DNA of 64,000 nt from Acinetobacter baylyi DSM 14961 = CIP 107474 (GCF_000368685.1 NZ_KB849631.1:1-64000); one strand, 5' to 3'. Counted from the first letter of the stretch, positions 1 through 9,016 are shown. The notes: generated by a model from the letters alone, not told the origin. Numbers and translations are program-made.

Positions 1-183
1 AGACACCAATTCTGGCTCATCAATTTTCTGACTTAAATTTCGCTCAAATAAACTTCGAGTAATTTAAACCAATCAATCAATGATAATATATCAATCAATC
101 AACCAGTAAAAATCCACACAAGTTGTTCTTCTATTCTCTTAATGATCTTCTCGACGATTCGTCATCATCAAGCTAGGTCGGCT
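1..183 (-). other. rRNA operon leader (partial)
   Basis: Read on the minus strand, this stretch follows a strong promoter (184-211). It contains GAACAACTTGTGTGGA near 115-130, which I remember from Acinetobacter rRNA leaders and spacers, and clusters of the tetranucleotide TGAT at 70-112. It has no open frame. The 16S gene itself would lie to the left of the window. The assignment rests on promoter quality plus remembered leader motifs, not on any rRNA sequence seen here. Confidence 0.6.
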
Positions 184-211
184 ATGTTACTCTAAATCTC
201 TTCAAAGTCAA
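184..211 (-). promoter_or_regulatory. probable rrn P1 promoter
   Basis: On the minus strand the -35 is TTGACT (206-211) and the -10 is TAACAT (184-189), with a 16-bp spacer. A GC-rich discriminator (AGCCGACC) follows, as is typical of stringently controlled rRNA promoters. The DNA upstream (about 217-243) is A/T-rich like an UP element. From 244 to 443 I see no gene; this is upstream DNA of the promoter and the 3' flank of the TetR gene. Confidence 0.6.
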
Positions 212-443
212 CAGGTAATTTCGATATTTTTAAAACTTATCAACCAATCCAAGAATCTAACCAATCTAGCCAAATCCTTGTTTCTCAACAAGTTTTTATC
301 TGCATCACCGCCGATGGATGTGCATTCTACAGCATTTTTAAGCCTAAGCAAGCATTCTTGATATAAGTTTTTTCTGAGTGATTATGTTTTAAACTAAAAT
401 TAATTTATATCCATGTTTTTTATATAAAAATTATTTTTATTAT

Positions 444-1037
444 TTAATCTTTTAAATAAGCAATAATCATTTTAGACAATTCATACTTAAGTTGTTGCTC
501 TTCGATTAAGAAATCATTGTTACTCACATAACGCATCATGCTGAATAAAGTGCTGTTTATAATCACAAAGGATTTGTGCTTGAGTGTTTCAAAGTCCCAC
601 TCACGATGAAAGCGATTAAATACATATAATCCCACTTCAAAAAAGTGCTGTTCCAAAACTTGAGCTGCTTTTGAATGATTGTAATCATGCCAATGTTTAA
701 GTACCTCTATGAAGAAACCTTGGTCCGCTTTCATCATATCAAAACCAAACTGGATACTACGCGGAATAATTTCTTCAAGGCTCAATTGTTCTTGTGTGGT
801 GACTAATTGCTTGAGCATTTGTCCCAAGTGTTCACTTTTTCGAAGCAGAAGCTCCTGTACAATTTGTTCTTTATTTTCAAAATATTGATAAATTGAACCC
901 ACACTAATGCCTGAACGTTCTGCAATTTTAGGAGTCGTAAGCTGGATTAAACCATTCTCTGCAATACAAAGTTGTGTTGCCTGTAATATGGTATCAACCA
1001 GATAAATTGCGCGTTGCTGTTGTGGTTTTTTTCTCAT
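444..1037 (-). CDS. TetR/AcrR family transcriptional regulator
   Basis: This 197-residue protein has a basic N-terminus followed by a typical TetR helix-turn-helix at about residues 25-55: the segment TTPKIAERSGISVGSIYQYF is the canonical recognition region. The remainder is an all-helical ligand-binding domain with no recognisable specificity. It starts with ATG at 1037 and is divergent from the oxygenase gene at 1123, with 85 bp between them. A near-perfect palindrome at 1066-1085 lies in that gap and is the likely operator for both genes. The effector molecule is unknown; by context it may be a hydrophobic substrate of the neighbouring oxygenase. Family assignment is firm; the regulated gene is inferred. 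Confidence 0.9.
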   Translation of the reverse strand: MRKKPQQQRAIYLVDTILQATQLCIAENGLIQLTTPKIAERSGISVGSIYQYFENKEQIVQELLLRKSEHLGQMLKQLVTTQEQLSLEEIIPRSIQFGFDMMKADQGFFIEVLKHWHDYNHSKAAQVLEQHFFEVGLYVFNRFHREWDFETLKHKSFVIINSTLFSMMRYVSNNDFLIEEQQLKYELSKMIIAYLKD

Positions 1038-1065
1038 GAGATTCGCTCTTCAGTATGCGAATTGA

Positions 1066-1085
1066 ATACGAATAATTATTCATAT
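1066..1085. promoter_or_regulatory. TetR-type operator palindrome
   Basis: The 20-bp sequence ATACGAATAATTATTCATAT is palindromic at all but one base pair. It sits in the 85-bp gap between the divergent TetR (444-1037) and oxygenase (1123-2328) genes, the usual position for an autoregulatory TetR site. Binding is inferred. Confidence 0.5.
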
Positions 1086-1122
1086 TAGAGTCTGATTAAA
1101 GAACAAACAGGCTTTATATGCA

Positions 1123-2328
1123 ATGCAAAATTCCACTCCTAGTAGACTGGCGTCTTTTAGTTGTATGTCGCAACAGAATTGGTTCAGTCGCGCTTTATCT
1201 CATCTCTGCAAACGCCCTGCTCAACCCAATTTTGAAGAATATAACCTTCTTAAGGAAGCTCTACAATCAAGTGATGATGAAATGGATCAAGTCATTATCT
1301 GGATGATGAAAAATCCGCGTCTACATCGGCAGTATTTTGAAACGGCTTTATTCAAAGGCATCGAGCATCTTGCAGAACCCATTCCTGAACTTGAAAAGTT
1401 TTTTAGTCTTGTTACCCAGATTCCCGCTTGGCTAGAACAAGACAAGATTGAACAAGCACTGGGCTTTACCTATAAGCTTGGTATTAATAATGGCTTTATT
1501 CTTCGTGATTTATCACTCATGGCGGGTTATTTATTTCCTGGATTTAATCAGCCTCTAATGTTGACTGGCGCTTTAAAAAAACAAGCAGGCACCAGACTGG
1601 CAGAGACCACTAAATGGTGGATTGATATAACCGAGCCCAATGGCTTGCAGCGTTTTAATGCAGGCTTTACCTCAACCATTTATGTTAGATTTATTCATGC
1701 GCTGGTACGTCATCAACTCAAGAAGTCTGAAAAATGGGATGCTCAAACATGGGGCATACCCATCAATCAGTTTGATCTGGCCATGACCAATGTCGCCTTT
1801 AGCGGTGTAGTGTTGTTGGGTATTCGAGCTCTGGCTGTTTTTCCAAATCAGCAAGAAATTGAATCTTTTTTGCACTTTTGGAAATATATTGGTTGGCTCA
1901 TGGGTATCGACGAAAAGTGGCTAGTCACACAGGAAAGTGATGGCTGGCGTTTACTTTACTGGATGCAATTTGCTCATCCTCAATCGGATGATTCCAGTTT
2001 TGCCCTCGGACAAAGTTTGTCTCAAGAACCATTTGAACGGCGTTATCGATATTTACGTCCTTTACAGCAGAAAATTGCCTATCAGCAACATTTGCAAGTG
2101 ACACAATTTTTTATTGGGCGCAAGCGAATGCAAAAACTCGGGCTACCCCATCGTTCAGCAGCATGGTTTGCTTATTATCTGATGCTCCGTAATTTGGCTT
2201 TATACAGTACTGCAAAGTTTATCCCAAAGCTGGAAACTGCATTATGCAAAAAAGGCCGTAATATTCAGAAGATAGGTTTGGCTTTATATCAACATGAATC
2301 CAAGCAACTGGCCAGTATGCATCAATAA
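1123..2328 (+). CDS. MpaB/rubber-oxygenase-like DUF2236 protein
   Basis: This 401-residue protein resembles the oxygenase MpaB / DUF2236 family, whose members include the latex-clearing protein Lcp and fungal MpaB and are heme proteins in the cases studied. The family core is visible at about residues 185-225: YVRFIHALVRHQL, then a Trp-rich stretch with WGIPINQFDLAMT, including the Arg/His pair associated with heme ligation. No signal peptide is obvious, so a cytoplasmic or membrane-associated enzyme is likely. The start used is ATG 1123; a second ATG lies 45 bases further in. A hairpin at 2334-2352 follows the stop. The gene is divergent from a TetR regulator that probably controls it. The substrate is unknown. 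Confidence 0.75.
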   Translation: MQNSTPSRLASFSCMSQQNWFSRALSHLCKRPAQPNFEEYNLLKEALQSSDDEMDQVIIWMMKNPRLHRQYFETALFKGIEHLAEPIPELEKFFSLVTQIPAWLEQDKIEQALGFTYKLGINNGFILRDLSLMAGYLFPGFNQPLMLTGALKKQAGTRLAETTKWWIDITEPNGLQRFNAGFTSTIYVRFIHALVRHQLKKSEKWDAQTWGIPINQFDLAMTNVAFSGVVLLGIRALAVFPNQQEIESFLHFWKYIGWLMGIDEKWLVTQESDGWRLLYWMQFAHPQSDDSSFALGQSLSQEPFERRYRYLRPLQQKIAYQQHLQVTQFFIGRKRMQKLGLPHRSAAWFAYYLMLRNLALYSTAKFIPKLETALCKKGRNIQKIGLALYQHESKQLASMHQ

Positions 2329-2333
2329 GATCA

Positions 2334-2352
2334 GAGGGAGTTTGACTCCCTC
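2334..2352. terminator. hairpin between convergent genes
   Basis: An 8-bp perfect stem (GAGGGAGT / ACTCCCTC) with a 3-base loop lies between the convergent oxygenase and the Met/His-rich gene. It has no clear U-tract on either strand, so it may be a weak or factor-assisted terminator. Confidence 0.4.
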
Positions 2353-2367
2353 CAAATCTGTTAGATA

Positions 2368-2658
2368 TTAATGTGCAGCGGAATCAGTGTGCTGATGTTG
2401 TTCCATATCCATGTTCATCTGCATATGATCTTGTGAATTAGACTCAGACCCTACATTTTGCGTCGTAGAAGGCGCCATAGCAGGTGCTGTTTTAAATGCA
2501 TGTTGCTGCGTATGTTGTTGTTGATTACCTGGCATATAATCAGGTTCATTGTTGATTGCCAAATAAAAAATAGCCATAAACAGAAAACTTAGAATAAAAG
2601 CAATGATTAGAAGCTTCCATCCCCAGATCGATTTCTCAGGTGATAATTTTTCTCTCAT
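2368..2658 (-). CDS. small membrane protein with Met/His-rich tail
   Basis: This is a 96-residue protein. The start at 2658 is preferred over longer frames because an AGGAG box lies 7 bases upstream. Residues 12-34 form one hydrophobic membrane segment after a short charged N-terminus. The C-terminal 60 residues are hydrophilic and rich in Met, His and Gln, ending in a cluster with alternating Met and His (DHMQMNMDMEQHQH). Such clusters bind Cu(I)/Cu(II) in periplasmic copper proteins. It lies 80 bp downstream of the copper-receptor gene on the same strand, so a role in periplasmic copper handling is likely. I do not recognise a named family. Confidence 0.7.
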   Translation of the reverse strand: MREKLSPEKSIWGWKLLIIAFILSFLFMAIFYLAINNEPDYMPGNQQQHTQQHAFKTAPAMAPSTTQNVGSESNSQDHMQMNMDMEQHQHTDSAAH

Positions 2659-2738
2659 ATTTTTCTCCTGATAGAAGACGTAATTTGACAAATCACTGTC
2701 TTCTACCTTTAAGGTGTATTGATCACGTTTAAAATCAT

Positions 2739-4727
2739 TTAAAATTTCATGCTGACACGGGCCCAATAGTTACGCCCGACATTGTTGAATTGTTCGTTGG
2801 CAGCATAACCAAATAAGGCTGCACCAGATTTATTCAAATGTTCGCTATAAGTTTTATCAAGTAGGTTATCAATCCCTGTTGAGAAACCGAGTACCTCACT
2901 ATATTGATAGGCTGCATTAATGGCAAAAGTAGAAAAACCTTTACTCTTGCTCATATCATATCCCACTATATTACCTTCGTTCAGGCTGATACGATTTTGC
3001 TCGGCAACAGCACGCCACAATAAGCCTAAACTATATTTTTCTTGTACATAACGTAGATTTAAACGTCCCTCCAGCGGTGCAATTTGTGGCAACGGTTTGT
3101 GGTCCGTTGTGTTTTCTCCCCATGCATACATTGCTGAAAGATCTGCCTGAAAGTGCTCATTAAATTTATAACCAACGCCAGCTTCAGCACCTGCAATGGT
3201 GGCATCAATATTGCGTGCTGGCAAAATGGTGACACTGCCATTTGGATTCGACTGATACGGAACCAAAATAAAATCGTTAATCAATCCAGCGTAGGCCGAT
3301 ACCCACGATGTTAAGGCACCCTGCTCAAACTCAAAGCCTAAATCTAGCTGTGTGGTCTTTTCGGTATTGAGATAATTGAGTAAATTGTTTGATACACGAG
3401 AAATTTCCCAATAATCTGGGCTACGCTCAACATAACCAATCCCTGCATAGGTGTTTAAACCGTGAGGGTGATGACTCTCTATACGAATAAAACCACTTGG
3501 GTTGGTATCAGTTCGCTGCTGATCATTTTCAGCACTGTCAACTTTGACATGATCAAAACGACCTCCCGCAACCAGTTTATGATTGGGGTTTAAGCGATAT
3601 GTCCATTCACTAAATGCGCCATAACTCTCAAAACGCAAGTCGCCGTCTAAAGGTGGAATTGGATTTGCATCGCGCATGTACATATTGCCCGCATGTTTAT
3701 TGCGCTGTGAATCCACACCAGAAATTACATTCAACCTGTCCCATTCTGTTGTAATGGCTGCACGAGCATTTAAAGTTCGACGTGTGACTTCCATCGCCAT
3801 TGGCATCATAGGTGGCGTGCGCATTTTATAATTATCCATGATGTGATCGTTGTAGCTATAGTCCACTTGAGCTTCAACTTTTTTGATGACATCCGTTAGA
3901 TTTTTTTGTTCTGCGTGTAATCCTAAACTTTCTCGCTGAAATTGTGTTCCGTCCATTGTACGTCCAGCATAAGCCGCTTCACCATTTCCTTTTCCGCCTT
4001 TCAATTCAATCCATGAATCTTGCGTCGGTTTCCAGCCCAAAGCCAGATCAGCATTCCAACGTTCCCAACTGGAATGAACGCTATCACCATTGCCATCCTG
4101 ATAATCATTCGATACAGAACGATTAGCATTGATGCGCGCATATTTAGTCTCGTCACCCATGGCTGCTTCAACATTATGATCTAAACGCCCGTAGGAGCCG
4201 ATCAACACACTGGCCTGACCACGGTAAGGTTTATCAGTAGTCAGATTCTCAGGTTCTCGATCAAAAATTACGGTTGCCGCTGAACCCGTATTTGCATATC
4301 GAACTGTTTGCGGCCCTTTGATCACGGTAATTCGATCATAACTTTCTGGATTAATATAGGAAGTCGGTGCATCCATACGCGCGGGACAAGCTCCCAGATT
4401 TTCTGTGCCATCTGTCAGAATTTTAATGCGTGAACCAAACATGCCACGGAAAGTGACATCGCCATTGGTTGCACCATTCTTTATGGCATTAAAACCCATA
4501 ATACTTTGTAAATAGTCGGCACCGTCAGTCGCGGGTACTGGCTGAATGGGCTGTTTAGGATCAGCTTCAACAATCAAACCGTTTGCAGTTTTAGTATCCT
4601 GAGCTGTAACCACAATTGGTGCCATTTTTTTAGTTTGAATATCATCTTGCGCATTGGCAAAAGTAGAAGCTGTCGCGATCAAGATCGCAGCCGTCATCGG
4701 CTGTAATAAAAATTGAGGTCGAGTCAT
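2739..4727 (-). CDS. TonB-dependent copper receptor (OprC/NosA type)
   Basis: This 662-residue outer-membrane receptor has a signal peptide (about 1-26, ending ANA), a TonB-box-like segment (APIVVTAQ, about 36-43), a plug domain and a C-terminal 22-strand barrel ending in Phe. The plug contains the stretch FRGMFGSRIKILTDGTENLG followed by CPARMDAPTSYI, characteristic of the copper-receptor subfamily that includes Pseudomonas OprC and NosA. Met-rich loops (MRTPPMMPMAMEV, about 305-317) fit copper binding. Family members move copper across the outer membrane using TonB energy. It stands between a DUF2946 gene (4830-5327) and a Met/His-tailed membrane peptide (2368-2658), all on the minus strand, forming a copper cluster. 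Confidence 0.88.
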   Translation of the reverse strand: MTRPQFLLQPMTAAILIATASTFANAQDDIQTKKMAPIVVTAQDTKTANGLIVEADPKQPIQPVPATDGADYLQSIMGFNAIKNGATNGDVTFRGMFGSRIKILTDGTENLGACPARMDAPTSYINPESYDRITVIKGPQTVRYANTGSAATVIFDREPENLTTDKPYRGQASVLIGSYGRLDHNVEAAMGDETKYARINANRSVSNDYQDGNGDSVHSSWERWNADLALGWKPTQDSWIELKGGKGNGEAAYAGRTMDGTQFQRESLGLHAEQKNLTDVIKKVEAQVDYSYNDHIMDNYKMRTPPMMPMAMEVTRRTLNARAAITTEWDRLNVISGVDSQRNKHAGNMYMRDANPIPPLDGDLRFESYGAFSEWTYRLNPNHKLVAGGRFDHVKVDSAENDQQRTDTNPSGFIRIESHHPHGLNTYAGIGYVERSPDYWEISRVSNNLLNYLNTEKTTQLDLGFEFEQGALTSWVSAYAGLINDFILVPYQSNPNGSVTILPARNIDATIAGAEAGVGYKFNEHFQADLSAMYAWGENTTDHKPLPQIAPLEGRLNLRYVQEKYSLGLLWRAVAEQNRISLNEGNIVGYDMSKSKGFSTFAINAAYQYSEVLGFSTGIDNLLDKTYSEHLNKSGAALFGYAANEQFNNVGRNYWARVSMKF

Positions 4728-4829
4728 GTCTGTATCTCAAAAACATAAATACGCGCTATGCCTGATACGTCTCATGCATATCAGACCAGCAGAACATAAA
4801 GGCACTTAAGCCCCGAAACGAAGCGTCAC

Positions 4830-5327
4830 TTATGTAAATACAGGCGGTGCCCGACCTTGGGGCAACAAAAACAGACGCTGAAGCGCGTAATAAACGTGTC
4901 GAAATGCCTGCTGGAAAGCCAGCAAACGCACTTGAATTCGAACCAGTATTTCTTGTACATCCAGTTCGGGCGGTAAAATTAAATGCCCATACACCGTACA
5001 ATATTGACACTGGTGATTGAGATCATGATGATCATGAGAGGACGCCGATTTGGCCTTTTCGAGCATGTTTGGCATATGTTGCATATGCGAATCTGCATGC
5101 GACATGGCCTTATGATGCTGAAGCGCCGACAAGTCAAAGGTTTGGGCAATAGTTTCACAGACCGGAGCAATTTGATATTGCTTCGGTAACAGCGGTTGTA
5201 GAAAAACCGCAATCTGTAACAACACTGCGGTAAATCCCAGCAGCAGCCCAATTTTAAACAAGTGCGATGTTCTCAGAAGTTTCAGCGTTATAGTATAACA
5301 AAGCCCAATCAAAATTGGGCTGTTCAT
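4830..5327 (-). CDS. DUF2946 family protein, copper-cluster associated
   Basis: Up to 165 residues. A hydrophobic N-terminal segment (about residues 27-48) precedes a His-rich stretch with several HH, MxH and HxxH patterns, then a Cys-x2-Cys motif (HQCQYC, about 109-114) and a conserved end with RAPP. This is the layout of DUF2946 proteins, often encoded beside TonB-dependent copper receptors, as here. Function is unknown; metal sensing or chaperoning is plausible. The start is uncertain. The ATG at 5327 lies inside a hairpin (5302-5321) that looks like the def terminator, and a TTG at 5261 just before the hydrophobic segment is an alternative. Confidence 0.7.
   Translation of the reverse strand: MNSPILIGLCYTITLKLLRTSHLFKIGLLLGFTAVLLQIAVFLQPLLPKQYQIAPVCETIAQTFDLSALQHHKAMSHADSHMQHMPNMLEKAKSASSHDHHDLNHQCQYCTVYGHLILPPELDVQEILVRIQVRLLAFQQAFRHVYYALQRLFLLPQGRAPPVFT
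5302..5321 (-). terminator. terminator of def
   Basis: The 8-bp stem AGCCCAAT/ATTGGGCT with a 4-base loop is followed on the minus strand by a T-rich stretch (TTGTTAT), 25 bases past the def stop. It overlaps the first codons of the longest reading of the DUF2946 gene. Confidence 0.6.
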
Positions 5328-5345
5328 GCGATAGGTTAATCGAAA

Positions 5346-5870
5346 CTAACGTTTTACCGCTACTTTTTCACGTTGGCGTACTACTTTTTCAACTTTTTCG
5401 CGGGCTCTTTGGCGCTTTAATGGCGATAAATAATCGACAAATAATTTGCCATTTAAGTGATCCATTTCATGTTGAATACATACAGCCAGGAGACCGTCAG
5501 CTTCAATCTCAAATGCTTCATCATTCAGATTAATTGCCTCAATCTTGACACGTGACGTACGGTTAACTTTGTCGTATATTTGAGGAACCGATAAGCAGCC
5601 CTCTTCATAAGGCTGTGTTTCTTCGGTGAGTGGGGTAATTTTGGGGTTAATAAAGACCATAGGCTGATCTTTCTCTTCAGACAAGTCCATGACAATGAGC
5701 TGAATATGACGATCAACCTGAGTTGCAGCCAGACCAATGCCTGGTGCTTCATACATGGTTTCAAGCATGTCTGCTGCAAGTTGACGAATTTCATCTGTCA
5801 CTTTTTCAACAGGTTTTGCGATGGTACGTAGGCGAGCATCAGGAAAACTTAAAATTGGTAACAAGGCCAT
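5346..5870 (-). CDS. def: peptide deformylase
   Basis: This 174-residue enzyme removes the N-formyl group from nascent proteins in the cytoplasm and uses a bound divalent metal. All three family motifs are present in order: GIGLAATQ (about 45-52), EGCLSVP (about 90-96, metal-binding Cys) and QHEMDHL (about 133-139, two His ligands and the catalytic Glu). Length is typical of bacterial type 1B deformylases. The start is ATG 5870. It is divergent from the LysM gene at 5991, and the order def / LysM / dprA / tsaC is the familiar proteobacterial block. A terminator hairpin follows. Confidence 0.97.
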   Translation of the reverse strand: MALLPILSFPDARLRTIAKPVEKVTDEIRQLAADMLETMYEAPGIGLAATQVDRHIQLIVMDLSEEKDQPMVFINPKITPLTEETQPYEEGCLSVPQIYDKVNRTSRVKIEAINLNDEAFEIEADGLLAVCIQHEMDHLNGKLFVDYLSPLKRQRAREKVEKVVRQREKVAVKR

Positions 5871-5990
5871 AGTGTCTCCTCATTTGTGCCATTGATCAGA
5901 TAACCCAATGAAGGCAACTCAGTATAAAAAAATGTGTGTATTGTCGTTATTATAACGCAACTACAGACATAATTTTCAGGAATTATGATA

Positions 5991-7148
5991 ATGAAAAAGG
6001 TTTTGAACGGCTTACGCTCATTTTATCAATTGGGGTTAAAACAACATGGTCTTGCGCTAGCAATCTGTACTGGGATTGGAGTTACCTGCTTAGGGAGCAC
6101 CACGGTCGAGGCAGCTACACGCAATATCAATCCACCGGCATTAAAAGCGGGTGCTCCAAATGTCTACATTGTTAAAAAAGGAGATACGCTTTGGGATATT
6201 TCGGGTAAATTTTTAAAAAAACCATGGCGCTGGCCTGAAATCTGGGCCAGTAATAAACATGTAAAAAATCCACACTGGATTTATCCAGGTGATCGTTTAT
6301 TACTGTGTACCCTAGATGGACGTCCATTGGTTGGGCGAGATCAAGGCGACGGATGCGAAGGAATTATCCGACGTTATACAGGCAGAACCACGCTTCAGCC
6401 ACAAGTTAGAATTGAACAGCTCAACAATATCATTCCTGTTATTCCTCTAGATCATATCCAGCAGTGGTTAGAACGGGCAACCATTGTATCTGCAGAGAAT
6501 ATTAAAGCAGCACCATACATTTTAGGTACGACAGATCAGCGTGTTTTAGCCGCTAAAGGTCAGCAGGTGTATGTTCGTGGTCAAGGTTTACAAAATGCTC
6601 AACGCTATGCCGTCTATCGTGAGGGTGAACCTTACACCACTCTGGATGAGCATGGTAAAAAACGTATTATTGGTATTGAGTTATTACAGGTTGCCTCTGG
6701 TATTGCAACACAGTCAGAAAATGACATTACCACCATGGAGCTCACTCAGAGTTTTAATTCCGAAGTCCGTCGTGGTGATTTAGTCCTTCCTGAAGAGCAA
6801 GCGATGTTACCAACTCTGTTTTATCCCACTGAGGCTCATCAGGTCATGGAGGGGGGTAAAATTATTCGGGTGATGGGTTCAATTTCTACCGCTGGAAAGC
6901 ACAGTGTCGTCACTTTAAATCGCGGCACAACACAAGGCACTCAAGTGGGTCAGGTATTTGATATCTATCAACAAGGTGAAGTCGTTAAAGACCCTAAGAC
7001 ACAAGAAAATATTAAACTTCCAAACCAGAATATTGGGAGCTTAATGATTTTTAAAACTTTTGATGAATTAAGTTATGCTTATATTCTTGAAAGCAGCCTA
7101 CCAGTCAAGGTAGGGGCAGAAATAAAACCACCTCGTGAAGAGGATTAA
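5991..7148 (+). CDS. LysM peptidoglycan-binding domain protein
   Basis: About 385 residues. An AGGA box at 5978-5981 is spaced 9 bases from ATG 5991, which I prefer to the ATG at 5985. A signal-like hydrophobic segment spans about residues 18-36 (ALAICTGIGVTCLG, ending VEAA). A LysM domain follows at about 53-100 (YIVKKGDTLWDISGKFL, then WPEIWASNKHVKNPHWIYPGDRLLL). The rest has no recognised domain and seems beta-rich. This is the conserved LysM protein encoded upstream of dprA in many gammaproteobacteria. It should be exported and bind peptidoglycan; its precise role is unknown. It is separated from dprA by 17 bp, so the two are probably co-transcribed. Confidence 0.85.
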   Translation: MKKVLNGLRSFYQLGLKQHGLALAICTGIGVTCLGSTTVEAATRNINPPALKAGAPNVYIVKKGDTLWDISGKFLKKPWRWPEIWASNKHVKNPHWIYPGDRLLLCTLDGRPLVGRDQGDGCEGIIRRYTGRTTLQPQVRIEQLNNIIPVIPLDHIQQWLERATIVSAENIKAAPYILGTTDQRVLAAKGQQVYVRGQGLQNAQRYAVYREGEPYTTLDEHGKKRIIGIELLQVASGIATQSENDITTMELTQSFNSEVRRGDLVLPEEQAMLPTLFYPTEAHQVMEGGKIIRVMGSISTAGKHSVVTLNRGTTQGTQVGQVFDIYQQGEVVKDPKTQENIKLPNQNIGSLMIFKTFDELSYAYILESSLPVKVGAEIKPPREED

Positions 7149-7165
7149 CACTTTTTTATATTTTT

Positions 7166-8317
7166 ATGATTACAATACTTTCATCACATCACTACCACAC
7201 CATCAAGGTGTGGTATGTATTACAGCATTCACTTTCAGGCTTCAAAAAACTCATTCATTATTTTGGTGATTGTGAAACAGCACTACAACCCCAGCGTTTA
7301 AGTGACTGGCAAAAGCTCGGATTACATGCCAATCATCTAAAGCGCCTAGAGGAAGTCCATACATTACAAGGACAGCAGCAATTCGAAAAGATGCTTGCTC
7401 AGCTTCAAACCCATACCGATTTTATTGTGACACCCGATGATCCCGCTTATCCATCGCAGTTAATTCCCTATCAGGATCGCCCTCCCATTCTATTTGGTCA
7501 AGGCTCAATACAAAGCCTGATCCAACCACAAATTGCAGTCGTGGGTAGTCGTAAACCCAGCCCTCATGGTCGACAGGTAGCATATGACTTTTCTTATTTT
7601 TTAAGTGAAAAAGGTTTTTATATTACCAGCGGTTTAGCCCATGGAATTGATGAAGCTGCACATCAGGGGAGTCTGGTACACCACCGCGCAATAGCTGTGG
7701 TCGGAACAGGGTTAGATCTATGCTATCCATCAGGCAATAAAGCCTTGAAACAGCACATACGAGATCAGGGTGGTGCGATCGTTAGTGAATTCTTGCCAGG
7801 AACACCACCTTTACAAGCCCATTTTCCGCGACGCAACCGTATCGTGAGTGGCTTAAGTCTAGGTGTTCTGGTGGTTGAAGCGACATTGAAAAGTGGCTCA
7901 TTAATTACCGCCAATAAAGCGGCAGAACAAGGTAAAGTTGTTTTTGCGATTCCAGGCCATATTTATAGTGAGTTTCATCAAGGCTGCCATCAACTGATTC
8001 GCGAAGGTGCGATTTTAGTCGATCACCCCGAACAGATCATTGAAGACCTGGCACTTCCGACCCATTGGCATAGTCAGTCTACTGCATCGGGAGAAGCCAA
8101 TGCCGATGATTCAGGCAAAACCGATGATGCTGATTTACCTGATGACTTGCTTCCCCTCTATCAGCTTCTAGACTGGCAAGGTCAAGATCTGGATCAGTTG
8201 GCACAACACTATCAGGGTTCAACAGCCGAACTAACAGCTCAATTGATGGAACTTGAACTACTGGGTGTGTGTATTCAACAATCAGGTCGCTATCTGCGTT
8301 GTAGAAGCCCCTATTAA
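7166..8317 (+). CDS. dprA: DNA-processing protein DprA
   Basis: This 383-residue protein loads RecA on incoming single-stranded DNA during natural transformation. The Rossmann-like core is visible at about residues 120-290, with AVVGSRKPSPHGR, GLAHGIDEAAHQG and a GTGLDLCYPSGN stretch that form the DNA-binding pocket. An N-terminal SAM-like region precedes it and a small C-terminal winged-helix domain (about 320-380) follows. Length fits the three-domain form in gammaproteobacteria. It lies between the LysM gene and tsaC on the plus strand, the usual order. Acinetobacter species are commonly competent, consistent with an intact gene. Confidence 0.95.
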   Translation: MITILSSHHYHTIKVWYVLQHSLSGFKKLIHYFGDCETALQPQRLSDWQKLGLHANHLKRLEEVHTLQGQQQFEKMLAQLQTHTDFIVTPDDPAYPSQLIPYQDRPPILFGQGSIQSLIQPQIAVVGSRKPSPHGRQVAYDFSYFLSEKGFYITSGLAHGIDEAAHQGSLVHHRAIAVVGTGLDLCYPSGNKALKQHIRDQGGAIVSEFLPGTPPLQAHFPRRNRIVSGLSLGVLVVEATLKSGSLITANKAAEQGKVVFAIPGHIYSEFHQGCHQLIREGAILVDHPEQIIEDLALPTHWHSQSTASGEANADDSGKTDDADLPDDLLPLYQLLDWQGQDLDQLAQHYQGSTAELTAQLMELELLGVCIQQSGRYLRCRSPY

Positions 8318-8356
8318 GGTTCACAATGAGTTTATTTTTAAGTTTGGAGTTTGATT

Positions 8357-8929
8357 ATGCTGACTACCTCAGTCGCTGAAGCCGCACATTGTTTAAAGCA
8401 GGGACAGGTTTTGGCATATCCGACAGAGGCTGTTTGGGGATTAGGATGCGATCCATTTAATGAACTGGCATTTCGCCAGATTTTAGCGCTGAAACAACGT
8501 CCTATCGAAAAAGGCGTTATTTTACTTGCTGGTGATGTGGGACAGATTGAATATCTTCTAGCTGATCTGGATGAAACAATTCGTGCTCAGGTCATTGAAA
8601 GCTGGACGACGCGTTCTGTAGATGAACGAGCTATTACCTGGCTATTGCCTGTAAGTTCAGATCAGGTTCCAACATGGATTACAGGCCAACATCATCAGGT
8701 TGCGGTGCGGGTCACTAATCATCCTTTATGTGTTGCGCTTTGCCATGCGTTTAATGGATTCATCGTTTCGACCAGTGCCAATCCAGCTGGATTAGAGCCT
8801 GCACGCTCTTTACAAGAGGCCAGTGCTTATTTTGGTCAAGGCTTAAATTATCTAAATGGTGATCTAGGCTTAAGTCAGCAACCGAGTCGTATTATCGATG
8901 CAACAACAGGCAGAGTCATACGTGATTGA
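8357..8929 (+). CDS. tsaC: threonylcarbamoyl-AMP synthase
   Basis: A 190-residue protein of the Sua5/YrdC family. It makes threonylcarbamoyl-AMP from threonine, bicarbonate and ATP for the t6A modification of ANN-decoding tRNAs. Recognisable features are the early KQGQVLAYPTEAVWGLG stretch, the KQRPIEKGVILL segment and STSANPAG near residue 138. The short length without a C-terminal Sua5 domain marks it as TsaC. The ATG at 8357 is used because a GGAG box (8345-8348) lies 8 bases upstream; a TTG six bases earlier is too close to it. It is downstream of dprA with a 39-bp gap. Confidence 0.94.
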   Translation: MLTTSVAEAAHCLKQGQVLAYPTEAVWGLGCDPFNELAFRQILALKQRPIEKGVILLAGDVGQIEYLLADLDETIRAQVIESWTTRSVDERAITWLLPVSSDQVPTWITGQHHQVAVRVTNHPLCVALCHAFNGFIVSTSANPAGLEPARSLQEASAYFGQGLNYLNGDLGLSQQPSRIIDATTGRVIRD

Positions 8930-9016
8930 TATCAGTCATCAATTAAATGCAAATAATTATCGTTAATTTATATTAATTATCCACTGCAGACTTAAGATTT
9001 GGCCCAAAGTCAGAAT

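Noticed and set aside
1118..1306. Short open frame starting just before the oxygenase gene
   Set aside because: It overlaps the oxygenase start in another frame and has no motif; the 401-residue frame is clearly the gene.
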